In this document: one piece after another, positions 29,624 to 39,046 of the stretch
Numbering within the stretch: position 1 is the first letter of the stretch
Layout: each line of letters opens with the position of its first letter
NCBI GenBank assembly: GCA_029243605.1
Contig: JAQWRT010000056.1
Span: 1 to 39,289 of the forward strand
DNA length: 39,289 bases
Direction of reading: 5' to 3'
DNA from: Myxococcota bacterium
Lineage (GTDB): Bacteria; Myxococcota_A; UBA9160; UBA4427
Translations under genes and position numbers: made by a program
Notes under the pieces: generated by a model
The model's database searches: none
Seen by the model: the letters and a program-made list of their open reading frames with translations, nothing else
Told to the model about the DNA's origin: nothing

Positions 29624-32600
29624 TTGTTGATGACCAGGAAGGGCGCCCAATAGAAGGGGTGCCCAAAGCGCGCGTCGGCGAGAAGTTGGCCCTGGGCCGA
29701 TTGGAGCGCCCGGGCCTTGGTCATGCCGGGTTGGTCGAGGGCGCGATAGAAGTCGACGACCAGAGCGGCGGTGGCCTGGTCGGAAACCGACCAGAGGCTT
29801 CCCATGGCGCTTCGCGCTCCGGCTCGGATCGCCACCCCCGCCAGACCCAAGGCGGCGCGCTCATCGCCCGCGGCGGTCTGGCAGGCCGAGAGCATCAGGA
29901 GTTCCACCGGCTGGCCTCCATAGCGACTCGCCCGAACGAGAGTCGAGAGTTCTTCGATCCCGAGGTTGCCGCTATGGGTCAGCACAAAACTCGTATCGGG
30001 CTCGCCGGTAAACTCGGCGTGGGACGCGATATGGACGACTCCCGGCTGGAGGTTCGTGAGCGCTCGCTCGAGGCTCTCGGGTTCGAAAGCCGAATCGAGC
30101 AGAATCTCACCGCCATAGATCTCTTCGATGGAAGCCAGCTCACCGGGAACCTCGGGTAGGGCAGGGTAGCCCTGGACAGCTTGGCTCAGGCCCGCGAGGA
30201 GCAGGTTGCGCTCGCCCGGGGCGATGGCTTTCGGGGCAAGCAGGTTCATGCTCGGAGTAATCGCCACGGCGTAGCGTTCGAGCAGGAATTGATCGCCGTC
30301 GTGAAGGGCCGCCATGGGAATCGTTCGCAGCACACCGCTCGGAACAAAGACCAGGGTATCGATCCCTGCGGTGGCAAGGCCCGCCTCGTAGGGGGCCACC
30401 AGCCAGGCGTGGAGTTGTCGAGCGGGGATACGGTACTCGTGAGTGGTGCGCTTGGAGAGAAGGCCGAGAAAACGCCGGGCTTCGCTCTCCACCGCGCTCC
30501 GGTCCACCGGGACCGTGTGGCGACTGATCCCCTGGGCACGACCCACGAGAATTTCGATGCGGTCGGGCAGCAGGATCGGGTAGATGACCGCCGCGTTGGG
30601 GTCGATCTCTTCCACCGAACGTGCGGTTGCCTCGAGTTCGGCTGCGCAGCCGTCTCGGAAATAGTTGCGCAATTCGGCGGCCTTCCAATCCTCGATGACA
30701 CCCCGAGCCTCGACGAGAAGAGCCTGGGTGTCGGCGGGATCGGCTTGGTTGCTTCTTTGCAGGAGCAGATCCACGAGTTCGAGGTAGATGGGCTCCACGG
30801 CTTGGCGAAAGGCGAGGTCGGCATTGCCCCGGGCGGCTCCCGCTTCGGGCCGAGCTTCGGCCAGTAGGGCGACGGCGCGGCGGTAGGCATCGAGGGCGGC
30901 GTCCACCTGCCCGGCGCGCCACTCGATTTGTCCCGCCTGGGCGTTCCACCTCGCGAGCAGGTCGGCGGCCCGGGCCTCTTCGGCACTCTGGAGCGCGCGG
31001 CGGGTGAGGTAGAGGGCCTCCTTGTCGCGGCCGCCCTCCTCGGCGTAGAGCCGGCCGAGATTTCCCAGGGCGTATGAGGCCGCCCGAAGGTCAGCGCTCG
31101 TTTCGGCCGAACGCGCGGCCTGGATCAGGTCGTCATGGGCCCGCAGCAGGGCGGCGCGTCGGAGCTGGGGATTTTGCCGGGCGAGTTCGACCTCGCTATG
31201 GGCCAGATGGATCCGGACGGCGGTGGCTTCGGCGCCGGTGCTGACGCCTCGGGCGATGGATTCGGCCAGGGCGGCCCGGGCCGTTTGGAGGGACGGTTCC
31301 GCTGTTTTGGGCCGGGTCAAGGCGAGTGCGGCCTGGGCGGCGTTGGCCTCGGCCTGGGCGACGCCAAGCCAGTCATTGGCTTGACTCGCTGCGGCCGAAC
31401 TGTCGGCGTAGGCCGCGAGGGCTTCTTGATCCTTGCCCGCCAGGCTGCGCTCGCTGCCCAGGTTATTGAGGAGGCTCGCGGCCAGGCCGCGTTGGGAGTC
31501 GGTAGGGCTTGGCGGATGGGCGATCGCCAGGGCGACGGCTTGGCTGAGGGCCCGCTCGGCTCGCTCGAACTCGCCCTGGGCGGCGTAGGCATTGCCGAGG
31601 GCGCCCAGAGCTGCGGCCTCTCGGGCCGTATCGCCCGCTGCTCGGGCCAGGGCAACCGCCGCGTCCAGGGGGGCGTGGGAATCCGCGTAACGTCCGGCGG
31701 CCTGGCGACTCTCGCCCAGGCCGCGCAAGGCGTCGCCGCGCTCGCTGGCATTCGAGTTCCGGGAGGCGTCGCGCTCGAGGGTCTGGAACTCGGTGCCCGC
31801 CTGTTGGGTATAGCCGCCCCTCAACGCGAGGTCGGCCCGGTTGAGGGCCAGGGCGAAGGCGCTCTCCGGGGCCGGGGAGGAGGGGGCGTCGTTGAGAGAG
31901 TCGGTCGGGGGCATGCCCATTCCGAGTGGAGCCAGGGCGAGCAGCGGGCCCCCGGGCGAAAACGAGCGGCCGGGCCAGCGCGCCACCGCCAGGCGACCGG
32001 CGGCCTCGGCCCCGCTCTGCTCGGCTCCGCAGGCGGCCAAGAGCAGGGAGGAGGCGTCGAGGTAGTCGACGGCCGGCGGGGCAACAGGCGTATCGAGATT
32101 GGTTTCGGGGTTGTTGATCACAACGCTCCCCTCGCTCCCCGATGTCGGACCGTCGGCATTGATGAGGCAGCCCGGGCATTGGAGCACCGTCTCGGCGGTG
32201 ATCGCGATGTCGCCGCCCCGGGTTGAGGCTTCGGGGTTCGGGTCGATTCCGCCCCGGGCTTGGGCGAGAATCGAACTGCCCTGCTTCAAAACCACGGCCG
32301 TGGTGGGGGACTCGGCGGTGCCGATCGCGATGCTTCCGCCCAGCCCGCTGCCGACGCTGGCCTCGATGGTGCTGCCCCCCTGGAGGAGCAACAGGTCCTG
32401 GGCTGCGATGGAGATGTTGCCTTCGCTCAGGCCGGGGGGGGAGGGCTCTCCCGGGGCCAGGTCGCCGGCGTCGGGCCCCTCGGCGGCGAAGACATCGACT
32501 GCGCTCGCGCCCGAGAGCCGCACCGAATCGGCGCGCACATCGATTCGGCCCGCCTGGCCCGGAACCGCGCCGTCACCCTGGTATTGAAGATCCGCGCGCG

Positions 32601-34098
32601 AGGCGGTGCTGGAACTGTGCAGGCCGGATCCGCTCTTGAGGGTGAGGCTGCCGGCCTCGAGATCAATATTGCCGGCATTTCCCTGGCCGCCGGTATCGAC
32701 GGCCAGGCTGGCGCCGTCGCGGAGCAGGACATCGCCGGCGCGTACGATCACATCCCCGGCTCGGGCGCCCGCTTCGCCCGCACCCTGGTTGCGCGACTGC
32801 ACCGCGGACCCGCTGCCGGCGGCGTCGCCTCCCCGGCCCGATAGCTCCAGGCGGTCGGTGGCGATCAGGGTGATGTCGGCGGACTCGGTGCCCAGCGCAT
32901 AGGTGGTGACCTCGGCGCCGTCGAGGAGTTCGATCACAGGGGCCTCGAGGGTGATGGCCCCGGCAGTCCCGGTCGCGTCGGCTTGAGAACCCACGGTGAG
33001 GATATCCACCGATCCTTTTTGCAGGGTGCGCCGGATGGCCTGGAAGAGGGTGCTTCCGAACTCTTCTGCAGGATCCGCGGTGAGGGGGCCCAGTGGCTCG
33101 TTGCTGCTGTCCGTACCGTCGAGGCGGATCAGGCTCGTGGCGGCGAGGTTGATTTCACCTCCGCGGGTGGTTTGGCTTCCCCCGTGGTTGTCGACGATCA
33201 GAGTGGTGGCGTCGGAGAGATGGATCCGGTCCGCACTGAGCGTGATGCTTCCCCCGTCGGGGGTGTCTCCGTTGGTGACGAAGAGAATTGATCCGAGCCC
33301 ATCGTAGTCGAAGCCCGAAATCTCGATGCTGTCCGTGGCGATGACCTCGATCGCTGCCGAATTCAGGAGGGCCGCGGTGCCTCCCCGGAAGTCGACACCC
33401 CCAGCTTGGAGAGAGAGGTCACCCGTGAGCTGGGCGCCGCCGCAAAAGAAGTAGCCTGCGCCGCAGATCACCGAACTGTCGAAGACGATTCGCTGGCTCG
33501 CGTCACCGAGGAAACCGAAGGCTTCCGGGCGCGCCAGCGCGAGGGTGGGGATGGCTCCGCCCGAGTGGGCCTCGAAGACCTGATCCTGGCCTTCCGTGGC
33601 AAAGCCGAGGGAGTCGGCGGTACTGACGGATAGCGAGCCGGGCACGTTGAGCCGGGCGTTTTCGCCGAAGAGCACGCCCTTGGGGCTCAGCCAATAGAGG
33701 TGGGCCCCAGGGACGCTTGAGTCGAGACGGCCTTCTATGCGGGTGGGGGATTCCAAGACCCGGACCACGATGTTCTCGGTGATGAGATTGCTGTCGGCGC
33801 CGAATCGCGCAGCGTCGGCTTCGGCGAGTTCGAAGCGTCCGAAGCTGTGCAGGAGGTTGATGCCGGCCGGGCCGCCGGGTCGGTGGCCGTTGCTCTCACC
33901 GATCTCGAAGAGCAGGCCGGCGCCGATTGGGATCTGCGCGATTGGGCCGGATCCCAAGCTGCCGTCATGGGTGATCGTACTCTGGGCGAGGGGTTCGGTC
34001 GTGGCCGGGCTGGAGACGGCAGTGCAGAGGAGGAGGGCCGCGAGGCCAATCCGGATCGCGGCAGAGCCCCGGCGTGCTTGGATCAGTCTGGGTTTCAT
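29614..34098 (-). CDS. TpsA-type exoprotein fused to TPR repeats and a C-terminal CHAT caspase-like protease
   Basis: The product is 1494 residues in four parts. (1) A signal peptide, about 1-32. (2) A filamentous-haemagglutinin N-terminal (TPS) domain at about 41-165: TITHDGSLGS, INLLHSFGRFEL, ITENIVVRVL, and the LYWLSPKGVLFGENARLNV motif. A Gly/Asp/Ser-rich beta-helix with GGxI/ITL repeats follows to about 690, closed by a Cys-containing LLLAACGAEQ element. (3) TPR repeats at about 750-1130 (for example EAAALGALGNAYAAQGEFERAERAL). (4) A CHAT domain at about 1160-1494 with the caspase-type dyad His1360 (VVHIASHAEF) and Cys1406 (MLSACQTAAG), then the conserved AIRAGARSAMGSLWSVSD block. ATG 34098 has GGGAGG eight nt upstream (34107-34112); a longer frame to 34215 would overlap the previous gene. 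The matching TpsB gene follows with a 10-nt overlap. The domain calls are strong; surface protease activity is inferred. Confidence 0.92.
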   Translation of the reverse strand: MKPRLIQARRGSAAIRIGLAALLLCTAVSSPATTEPLAQSTITHDGSLGSGPIAQIPIGAGLLFEIGESNGHRPGGPAGINLLHSFGRFELAEADAARFGADSNLITENIVVRVLESPTRIEGRLDSSVPGAHLYWLSPKGVLFGENARLNVPGSLSVSTADSLGFATEGQDQVFEAHSGGAIPTLALARPEAFGFLGDASQRIVFDSSVICGAGYFFCGGAQLTGDLSLQAGGVDFRGGTAALLNSAAIEVIATDSIEISGFDYDGLGSILFVTNGDTPDGGSITLSADRIHLSDATTLIVDNHGGSQTTRGGEINLAATSLIRLDGTDSSNEPLGPLTADPAEEFGSTLFQAIRRTLQKGSVDILTVGSQADATGTAGAITLEAPVIELLDGAEVTTYALGTESADITLIATDRLELSGRGGDAAGSGSAVQSRNQGAGEAGARAGDVIVRAGDVLLRDGASLAVDTGGQGNAGNIDLEAGSLTLKSGSGLHSSSTASRADLQYQGDGAVPGQAGRIDVRADSVRLSGASAVDVFAAEGPDAGDLAPGEPSPPGLSEGNISIAAQDLLLLQGGSTIEASVGSGLGGSIAIGTAESPTTAVVLKQGSSILAQARGGIDPNPEASTRGGDIAITAETVLQCPGCLINADGPTSGSEGSVVINNPETNLDTPVAPPAVDYLDASSLLLAACGAEQSGAEAAGRLAVARWPGRSFSPGGPLLALAPLGMGMPPTDSLNDAPSSPAPESAFALALNRADLALRGGYTQQAGTEFQTLERDASRNSNASERGDALRGLGESRQAAGRYADSHAPLDAAVALARAAGDTAREAAALGALGNAYAAQGEFERAERALSQAVALAIAHPPSPTDSQRGLAASLLNNLGSERSLAGKDQEALAAYADSSAAASQANDWLGVAQAEANAAQAALALTRPKTAEPSLQTARAALAESIARGVSTGAEATAVRIHLAHSEVELARQNPQLRRAALLRAHDDLIQAARSAETSADLRAASYALGNLGRLYAEEGGRDKEALYLTRRALQSAEEARAADLLARWNAQAGQIEWRAGQVDAALDAYRRAVALLAEARPEAGAARGNADLAFRQAVEPIYLELVDLLLQRSNQADPADTQALLVEARGVIEDWKAAELRNYFRDGCAAELEATARSVEEIDPNAAVIYPILLPDRIEILVGRAQGISRHTVPVDRSAVESEARRFLGLLSKRTTHEYRIPARQLHAWLVAPYEAGLATAGIDTLVFVPSGVLRTIPMAALHDGDQFLLERYAVAITPSMNLLAPKAIAPGERNLLLAGLSQAVQGYPALPEVPGELASIEEIYGGEILLDSAFEPESLERALTNLQPGVVHIASHAEFTGEPDTSFVLTHSGNLGIEELSTLVRASRYGGQPVELLMLSACQTAAGDERAALGLAGVAIRAGARSAMGSLWSVSDQATAALVVDFYRALDQPGMTKARALQSAQGQLLADARFGHPFYWAPFLVINNWL

Positions 34099-34106
34099 GG
34101 AGTCCG

Positions 34107-34112
34107 CCTCCC
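34107..34112 (-). promoter_or_regulatory. Ribosome binding site of the TpsA-CHAT gene
   Basis: GGGAGG on the minus strand lies 8 nt before ATG 34098 and fixes the start at the signal peptide rather than at codons further upstream. Confidence 0.6.
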
Positions 34113-34186
34113 GGTCGCGGCCCGGAGCCGCTGCTGACGATCGGTGGCAACATAGGCCGCTCAGCTCGTTCGGGCTGTGAAGGACC

Positions 34187-37100
34187 TCACCCCCGCCGGC
34201 GTCGCATGAGGGCAATCAGCCCCGCGAGCCCCGCGGCAAGCCCCGCGCCGAACCCGGGTTCGGGGACGGCCTGGGTGGCGGTGTCGGCGACGTCGGTGAC
34301 CGTCATGGCCGGGAAGCATTCGGGGCAGGAGTAGGTGCTCGATGTGAGCTGGTCCTCGACGCCCACGGGTGAGCCGTCAGTGGGAATTTCGTAGACGCCG
34401 TCCGGAGGGTCGGCGACGCCCCCGGTGCGCATCAGGTAGACAGGGGTGGTCTCGACCGTGGTGGTGGCGAGCAGTTCGGTTTCAAATTCGCCCGGGCTCG
34501 TCTCGACGACCTGAACCAGGTTTGGGCCGACGAGGGTTCCCGACGGATCGTCCTGGCTGGCGGGGGAATAGAGGGTGGCGCCGAGGGTGATATCCATGGG
34601 GGCGTCGGGCCCGGCAACGGTGGGATCGATGCTCGAGGCCGTCAGCCTCAGGCCGCTGGATTGGGCGATCAGGACGGTCAGCGGGGGGATCGGGGGAACG
34701 GCGAAGGGATCTCCATTGATTTCGGCCAGGGTGATCTCGCTGAACACGGCCCGCACCACCTCGATATCCCCGGGCAGAACCTCGGTCAGGGTGAGGTTGT
34801 AGAAGGGCCGGTTGGGATCGTTGCAGGTGCCGCAGAGGAAGCCGAACTCCACCAGCCAGGTGACCAGGGGAACCGCTTCCGCATCCCACGCCCCGGGCAC
34901 GATGCCCACGGCCGCCAGATCCAGGGTGGAGTCGCCGACGACGTGGTGGAGATAGTGGAAGAGGGGGTTGTGGTCCTCGCCGGTGTCTTCTCCCGTGCAG
35001 TCCGGGGGTTCGGTGACCGGGCAGCCCTGGCCCGGGGTGCCGGTGCAGTTGGCGAGTTCGGCGGCGCTGCCATCGGGGTAGTAGTCCATGACGGCGGGGG
35101 AGCCGCCGGGCACGGCCGGGTCACCCACGCAGGCCCCGAGACCGTCGGGGAGAACGTGGCGCAGGCCGTAGAGATGTCCGGCTTCGTGGCCCACGCTTTC
35201 CACGAGATCCGCGAGGTACTCGGGGTAGCCGGGGTCGGTGGTGGGCGGCACGGCGTCGGCGTCGATGAAGACGCTGGCCGCTTCCCCGGTGCAGCGCTTG
35301 TTGAAGCGGTTGACGCCGTCCAGGGCGAAGCCCTCGAGGGGGCCGAAGTCGGGGTCGGTCAGCGCGCTCCGGTCGATGATGTAGAGCAGCGAGGGGCTGC
35401 CTGGTGTGCCCTGGGCGGGTAGGGGGTCGGCGGCGGTGAGGGTGGAGATCTGCAGCCCATTCTCCGTAGCGGGGAGCGCGGGGTAGTCGGCCCGGGCGTC
35501 ATCGAAGAGCGCCTGGAGCCCGCTGGCCAGGCTCGCGGGCAGGCCGGCGGGCAGCCGGGCGTCATCGCTCGCCAGGCCGGGGAGGGTGGTGTTCGCGTTC
35601 ATCAGGTACTGGTGGCCGATGCCCGGGTCGTTCTGGTGGTCGATGCCGAAGGGGGCGTCACGGCCCCAGACAAGTTTGAGTTGGGGGTTTTGGGAGCGGC
35701 AGTCGGCGCTGTCGAGGGGCGAGAAATCGTCGCCATCCAGAATTCCGTCGCCATCGGTGTCGGGGTTCAGGGGGTTTGTGCCCGTATTCCCCGGCCCCAC
35801 GTAGATCCCGGAGTTGCTCTCCCAGACATCCTCAATGCCGTCGCCATCGTCGTCGAGGTCGGTGTTGTTGCCGGTGCCATCGCCGTCGGTGTCGGCGCTC
35901 TCGAGGGGGTCCAGGGGGAATGCGTCCGAGACATCGGGGACCTCGTCGCCGTCGATATCGTCGGTGGTGGCGTAGAAGATGTCGAGGTCGGTTCCCGCGG
36001 TGCCATTCAGGTTCTCGGACGACCGCCATAGGGCAACCCACTGACCCATTTCATCGGTGGCGAGCATGGCCGAGTTGTCATTCCCGAGGTCACCCACGCC
36101 GTTGGCGTTGAGCAGGGAAGGGAAGGTCCAGCTGACTCCGTTGTCGGAAGACGACGAGAGGAAGACGTCCTGGTCGTTGCTTGGCGATGCAAAGTAATAC
36201 GTTGTTACAAATCGAGCGTGCCAAACTACGATCCAATTTCCCACACTGTCGGTGGTGATCTGTGGCCAGGTTGAGCCTCCTTGGAGTGACCCGTTGACCA
36301 GTGCGGGGGGAGTCCAGGTGCTTCCATTATCCGTAGAGCTCGCGACGAAGATATTGCCAGGCACATGAATCATCCCGAAGAGAGTCTCTTGCGAGACCCA
36401 GGTGGAAATCCAGGTTCCGGCGCCATCTGTCGCGATGCTCGCGAAGCTGTCGGCCCCGGAGTCTGTATTTCCGTTGCTGTTGAGCAGGGCTGGAGCGCTC
36501 CAACTGCCTCCGTCATCCGAAGAGGTTGAAACCAGAATGTCGGCGTCGGTCTGCGCCGCGCCCGCAAGATTTTCGTCCGACTCCCAGATGACCACCCAGT
36601 TTCCTGCCGAGTCAGAGGCGATCTCCGGCCAGGTGTCGTCACCCGCGTCAGTCGTGCCATTCGAGTTGAGGAGAGCGGGTACGCTCCAGCTGGCGCCGTT
36701 GTCCGCCGAGGTGGCGACGAAGATGTCGGCATCGGCTTGAGCGGTGCCCGCCAAGTTTTCGGTCGAATCCCAGACAACGATCCATCGCCCGGTTCCGTTG
36801 GTGGCAATTCGGGGATTTCCGTCCGCGCCACTATCCGTATTTCCATTGTTATTCAAGACTGCTGGGGCTGTCCACGTGAGACCGCCGTTCGTCGAGGTCG
36901 CAACAAAGATATCTTCGTCGCTCCCAGCCCCGGCCAGATCCTCGTCGGATCTCCAGACTGCGACCCAGTTTCCGGCCTCGTCGGTGGCGAGTTGGGGAAG
37001 ATCGTCAGATCCCAGGTCACCGGTCCCGTTGCTATTCAACAGGGTGGGCGCACTCCAGGATCCGCCGTTGTCCGACGATCGGGCAACCAGAATATCCCGG

Positions 37101-38959
37101 TCGGGACCGGCCAATCCATCGAGGTCTTCGAAGGACGCCCAAACGGCTATCCAGTTGCCCGACCTGTCCGTTGACATCTGTGGATACCAATCGGTTGAGG
37201 AGTCGCTGGTGCCGTTGGTGTTCAAAAGGGCGGGAGAGGAAAAGTTGGGTTGCGGATGCGAAAAACGGTCCAGGGGGTCTGTGCCGGCTTGGTTTTCCTG
37301 GGCATCGAGCCAGGTGTCGTTGTCGTCGTCCGTGTCCGCGTTGTTTCCCGTTCCGTCGCCGTCGGTGTCCGCAACCTCTGAGGGGTCCACGGGGAAAAAG
37401 TCCGAGGAGTCAGGGGTGCCATCCCCATCAATGTCGTTGGAGGTACCGAAAAAAACATCGTAGTCGCCACCCGCCGTGCCCGAGAGATCTTCCCTCGATG
37501 CCCACACGCTCATCCAACTTCCCTCCCCCCCGACGTGCTGATAGAAGATTCCGGGAAAGAAGTCGGCGTCCGAGTCGCTGGCGCCGTTCGTACTGAGTTG
37601 GGAAGGAGATGTCCAGGTCGCTCCGCTGTTGCCAGACATGGCCACGAAGATGTCGGAATCGGTCGATCCCGAAATTCCTGCCAGATCGTAGTCGCCTACC
37701 CAAACGGCGACCCAGTTACCGTCCACATCTGCGGTGATTTGCGCTCCGTAGTCGCTGGGCGTATCAAAGCTGCCCACGTCGCTGTTGCCGTTGGTGTTCA
37801 GAAGCACCGGGACGGTCCAGGTTCCTCCGTTGTCGCTGGATTTCGCGACAAAGAGGTCGATGTCGGTTCCCGCAGTTCCGTTCAGGTCTTCTTGAGAATC
37901 CCAGACGGCGACCCAGTTGCCAAAATCGTCCACGGCCACCGAAGGGCGGTTGTCCTCTCCGGTATCGCTGGTGGCGTTGGTATTCAACGGGGCGGGGGTT
38001 GCCCAATTCACGCCGAAGTCTGCAGATGTGGAAACGAAGATGTCGAGGTCGGTTCCCGCGGTTCCACCGAGATCTTCACCCGAAACCCATACCGCTACCC
38101 AGTTTCCGCTGCTGCTGGCGGCGATCTGTGGACGGATGTCGGTACCCACATCGCTGTTGCCGTTGCTGTTGAACAGTACTGGCGGTTGCCAGGATGCGCC
38201 CTGATCGAACGAACTCGTGACGAAGAGGTCGGGATCAAAACCTGCGGTGCCGTCGAGATTTTCGTCGGATTCCCAGACGACCATCCAATCGCCCACGGCC
38301 GGCATGACGATTTCCGGAGTACCGCTATCGTCTCCTGCGTCGGTATACGCGTTGGTATTCAGGACAGAGGGCGCCGACCAGTTCGCGCCATTGTCTCCGG
38401 ACATGGCGAAGAAAAGGTCTTCGTCGCTGCCGGCTGTTTCGGCGCCGGGCCCTGAGAGGTTCTCGGCCGACTGCCATGCAACCAGCCAGTTTCCTCCTCC
38501 GTCGGTCGCGATTTGCGGCCGGATGTCGTTGCCCGAATCGGTTTCGCCGTTGGTGTTGAGCAGGGTCGGGGCGGTCCACGTTGCACCGCTATCCGAAGAC
38601 GTAGCGACAAAAATGTCGAAATCGGTCCCCGCGGTTCCCGCGAGATCGGTGTTCGAATCCCAGACCATCACCCAATTCCCCGCACCGTCGGTGGCGGCCT
38701 GGGGCCGATGATCGTCGCCCAGATCACTGTTGCCATTGGTGTTCAGCAGAGCTGGCGCAATTGGGGGCGATTGGGCGTCAGCCGGAGGGGGGAGGCTCAA
38801 AAACAGCACGGCTCCGAAAACCGATCTCGCCAGGGATCTGAGGAGGATCCCTCTCGGGCCTCGTCGGGAAGCACGTGCTTCGTGGGCAGGGTGGGGGGCA
38901 GCGAACGGGTTCGCGGACAGGGCGAATCGTCCATTGGGTTCGCCTGGCTGCGGCCTCAT
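34187..38959 (-). CDS. PEP-CTERM exoprotein with two Asp-box propeller arrays, TSP3 repeats and a metzincin-type zinc protease motif
   Basis: From ATG 38959 the product is 1590 residues; it has AGGTGG upstream, and TTG 39007 would add 16. A long basic N-region and a hydrophobic stretch (SVFGAVLFLSLPPPADAQ, to about 63) form the signal peptide. Two homologous modules follow (about 64-570 and 573-1080). Each has seven units of the pattern LLNTNG...GNWVAVW, six of them with an Asp-box (SxDxGxxW), and each ends in thrombospondin type-3 calcium repeats (DTDGDGTGNNADTDDD; DGDGILDGDD). Then comes a catalytic-looking region: HEAGHLYGLRH with His1258, Glu1259, His1262 and His1268, and a Met-turn Met1291 in VMDYY. 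The C-terminus VPEPGFGAGLAAGLAGLIALMRRRRG region is a PEP-CTERM sorting signal, so exosortase processing and surface display are expected. It lies 88 nt upstream of the TpsA-CHAT gene on the same strand. Confidence 0.88.
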   Translation of the reverse strand: MRPQPGEPNGRFALSANPFAAPHPAHEARASRRGPRGILLRSLARSVFGAVLFLSLPPPADAQSPPIAPALLNTNGNSDLGDDHRPQAATDGAGNWVMVWDSNTDLAGTAGTDFDIFVATSSDSGATWTAPTLLNTNGETDSGNDIRPQIATDGGGNWLVAWQSAENLSGPGAETAGSDEDLFFAMSGDNGANWSAPSVLNTNAYTDAGDDSGTPEIVMPAVGDWMVVWESDENLDGTAGFDPDLFVTSSFDQGASWQPPVLFNSNGNSDVGTDIRPQIAASSSGNWVAVWVSGEDLGGTAGTDLDIFVSTSADFGVNWATPAPLNTNATSDTGEDNRPSVAVDDFGNWVAVWDSQEDLNGTAGTDIDLFVAKSSDNGGTWTVPVLLNTNGNSDVGSFDTPSDYGAQITADVDGNWVAVWVGDYDLAGISGSTDSDIFVAMSGNSGATWTSPSQLSTNGASDSDADFFPGIFYQHVGGEGSWMSVWASREDLSGTAGGDYDVFFGTSNDIDGDGTPDSSDFFPVDPSEVADTDGDGTGNNADTDDDNDTWLDAQENQAGTDPLDRFSHPQPNFSSPALLNTNGTSDSSTDWYPQMSTDRSGNWIAVWASFEDLDGLAGPDRDILVARSSDNGGSWSAPTLLNSNGTGDLGSDDLPQLATDEAGNWVAVWRSDEDLAGAGSDEDIFVATSTNGGLTWTAPAVLNNNGNTDSGADGNPRIATNGTGRWIVVWDSTENLAGTAQADADIFVATSADNGASWSVPALLNSNGTTDAGDDTWPEIASDSAGNWVVIWESDENLAGAAQTDADILVSTSSDDGGSWSAPALLNSNGNTDSGADSFASIATDGAGTWISTWVSQETLFGMIHVPGNIFVASSTDNGSTWTPPALVNGSLQGGSTWPQITTDSVGNWIVVWHARFVTTYYFASPSNDQDVFLSSSSDNGVSWTFPSLLNANGVGDLGNDNSAMLATDEMGQWVALWRSSENLNGTAGTDLDIFYATTDDIDGDEVPDVSDAFPLDPLESADTDGDGTGNNTDLDDDGDGIEDVWESNSGIYVGPGNTGTNPLNPDTDGDGILDGDDFSPLDSADCRSQNPQLKLVWGRDAPFGIDHQNDPGIGHQYLMNANTTLPGLASDDARLPAGLPASLASGLQALFDDARADYPALPATENGLQISTLTAADPLPAQGTPGSPSLLYIIDRSALTDPDFGPLEGFALDGVNRFNKRCTGEAASVFIDADAVPPTTDPGYPEYLADLVESVGHEAGHLYGLRHVLPDGLGACVGDPAVPGGSPAVMDYYPDGSAAELANCTGTPGQGCPVTEPPDCTGEDTGEDHNPLFHYLHHVVGDSTLDLAAVGIVPGAWDAEAVPLVTWLVEFGFLCGTCNDPNRPFYNLTLTEVLPGDIEVVRAVFSEITLAEINGDPFAVPPIPPLTVLIAQSSGLRLTASSIDPTVAGPDAPMDITLGATLYSPASQDDPSGTLVGPNLVQVVETSPGEFETELLATTTVETTPVYLMRTGGVADPPDGVYEIPTDGSPVGVEDQLTSSTYSCPECFPAMTVTDVADTATQAVPEPGFGAGLAAGLAGLIALMRRRRG
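34218..34336. repeat. 119-bp perfect direct repeat, copy 1 (3' end of PEP-CTERM gene)
   Basis: This segment is identical base for base to 39171-39289. It encodes SSTYSC-like residues through the PEP motif and most of the membrane helix. Identity breaks down just past the helix. Because the second copy runs into the window edge, the true repeat may be longer. Confidence 0.95.
36090..38770 (-). repeat. Internal coding repeats: two arrays of seven propeller units
   Basis: Units of roughly 60-70 codons recur through this span. Array one (about 37450-38770) and array two (about 35960-37240) have the same order and unit count, and each runs directly into a TSP3 segment (about 37260-37440 and 35720-35960). 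This indicates duplication of a whole module inside the gene. The repeats are protein-level, not CRISPR-like. Confidence 0.75.
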
Positions 38960-39046
38960 CGTGGCCACCTGCGCCGGTTCCGCATCATGAAAATCCTTCC
39001 AGGGCAATGGTTCACCGTAGATGGCTATCGGCTGATTTGGGTCGTG

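Noticed and set aside
29614..34098. Type III-E CRISPR or gasdermin-type defence context for the CHAT domain
   Set aside because: No CRISPR array, Cas gene, or small pore-forming gasdermin-like gene is found in the window; the neighbours are secretion and surface genes.
34020..34098. Lipoprotein signal in the TpsA-CHAT leader (LLLC)
   Set aside because: The residue before Cys is Leu, not Gly/Ala/Ser, so the lipobox consensus is not met; a normal Sec signal peptide is more likely.
35960..38770. Tandem repeats considered as CRISPR or satellite DNA
   Set aside because: Unit length is about 200 bp, the frame is continuous, and the repeats translate into Asp-box propeller units; they are coding repeats.
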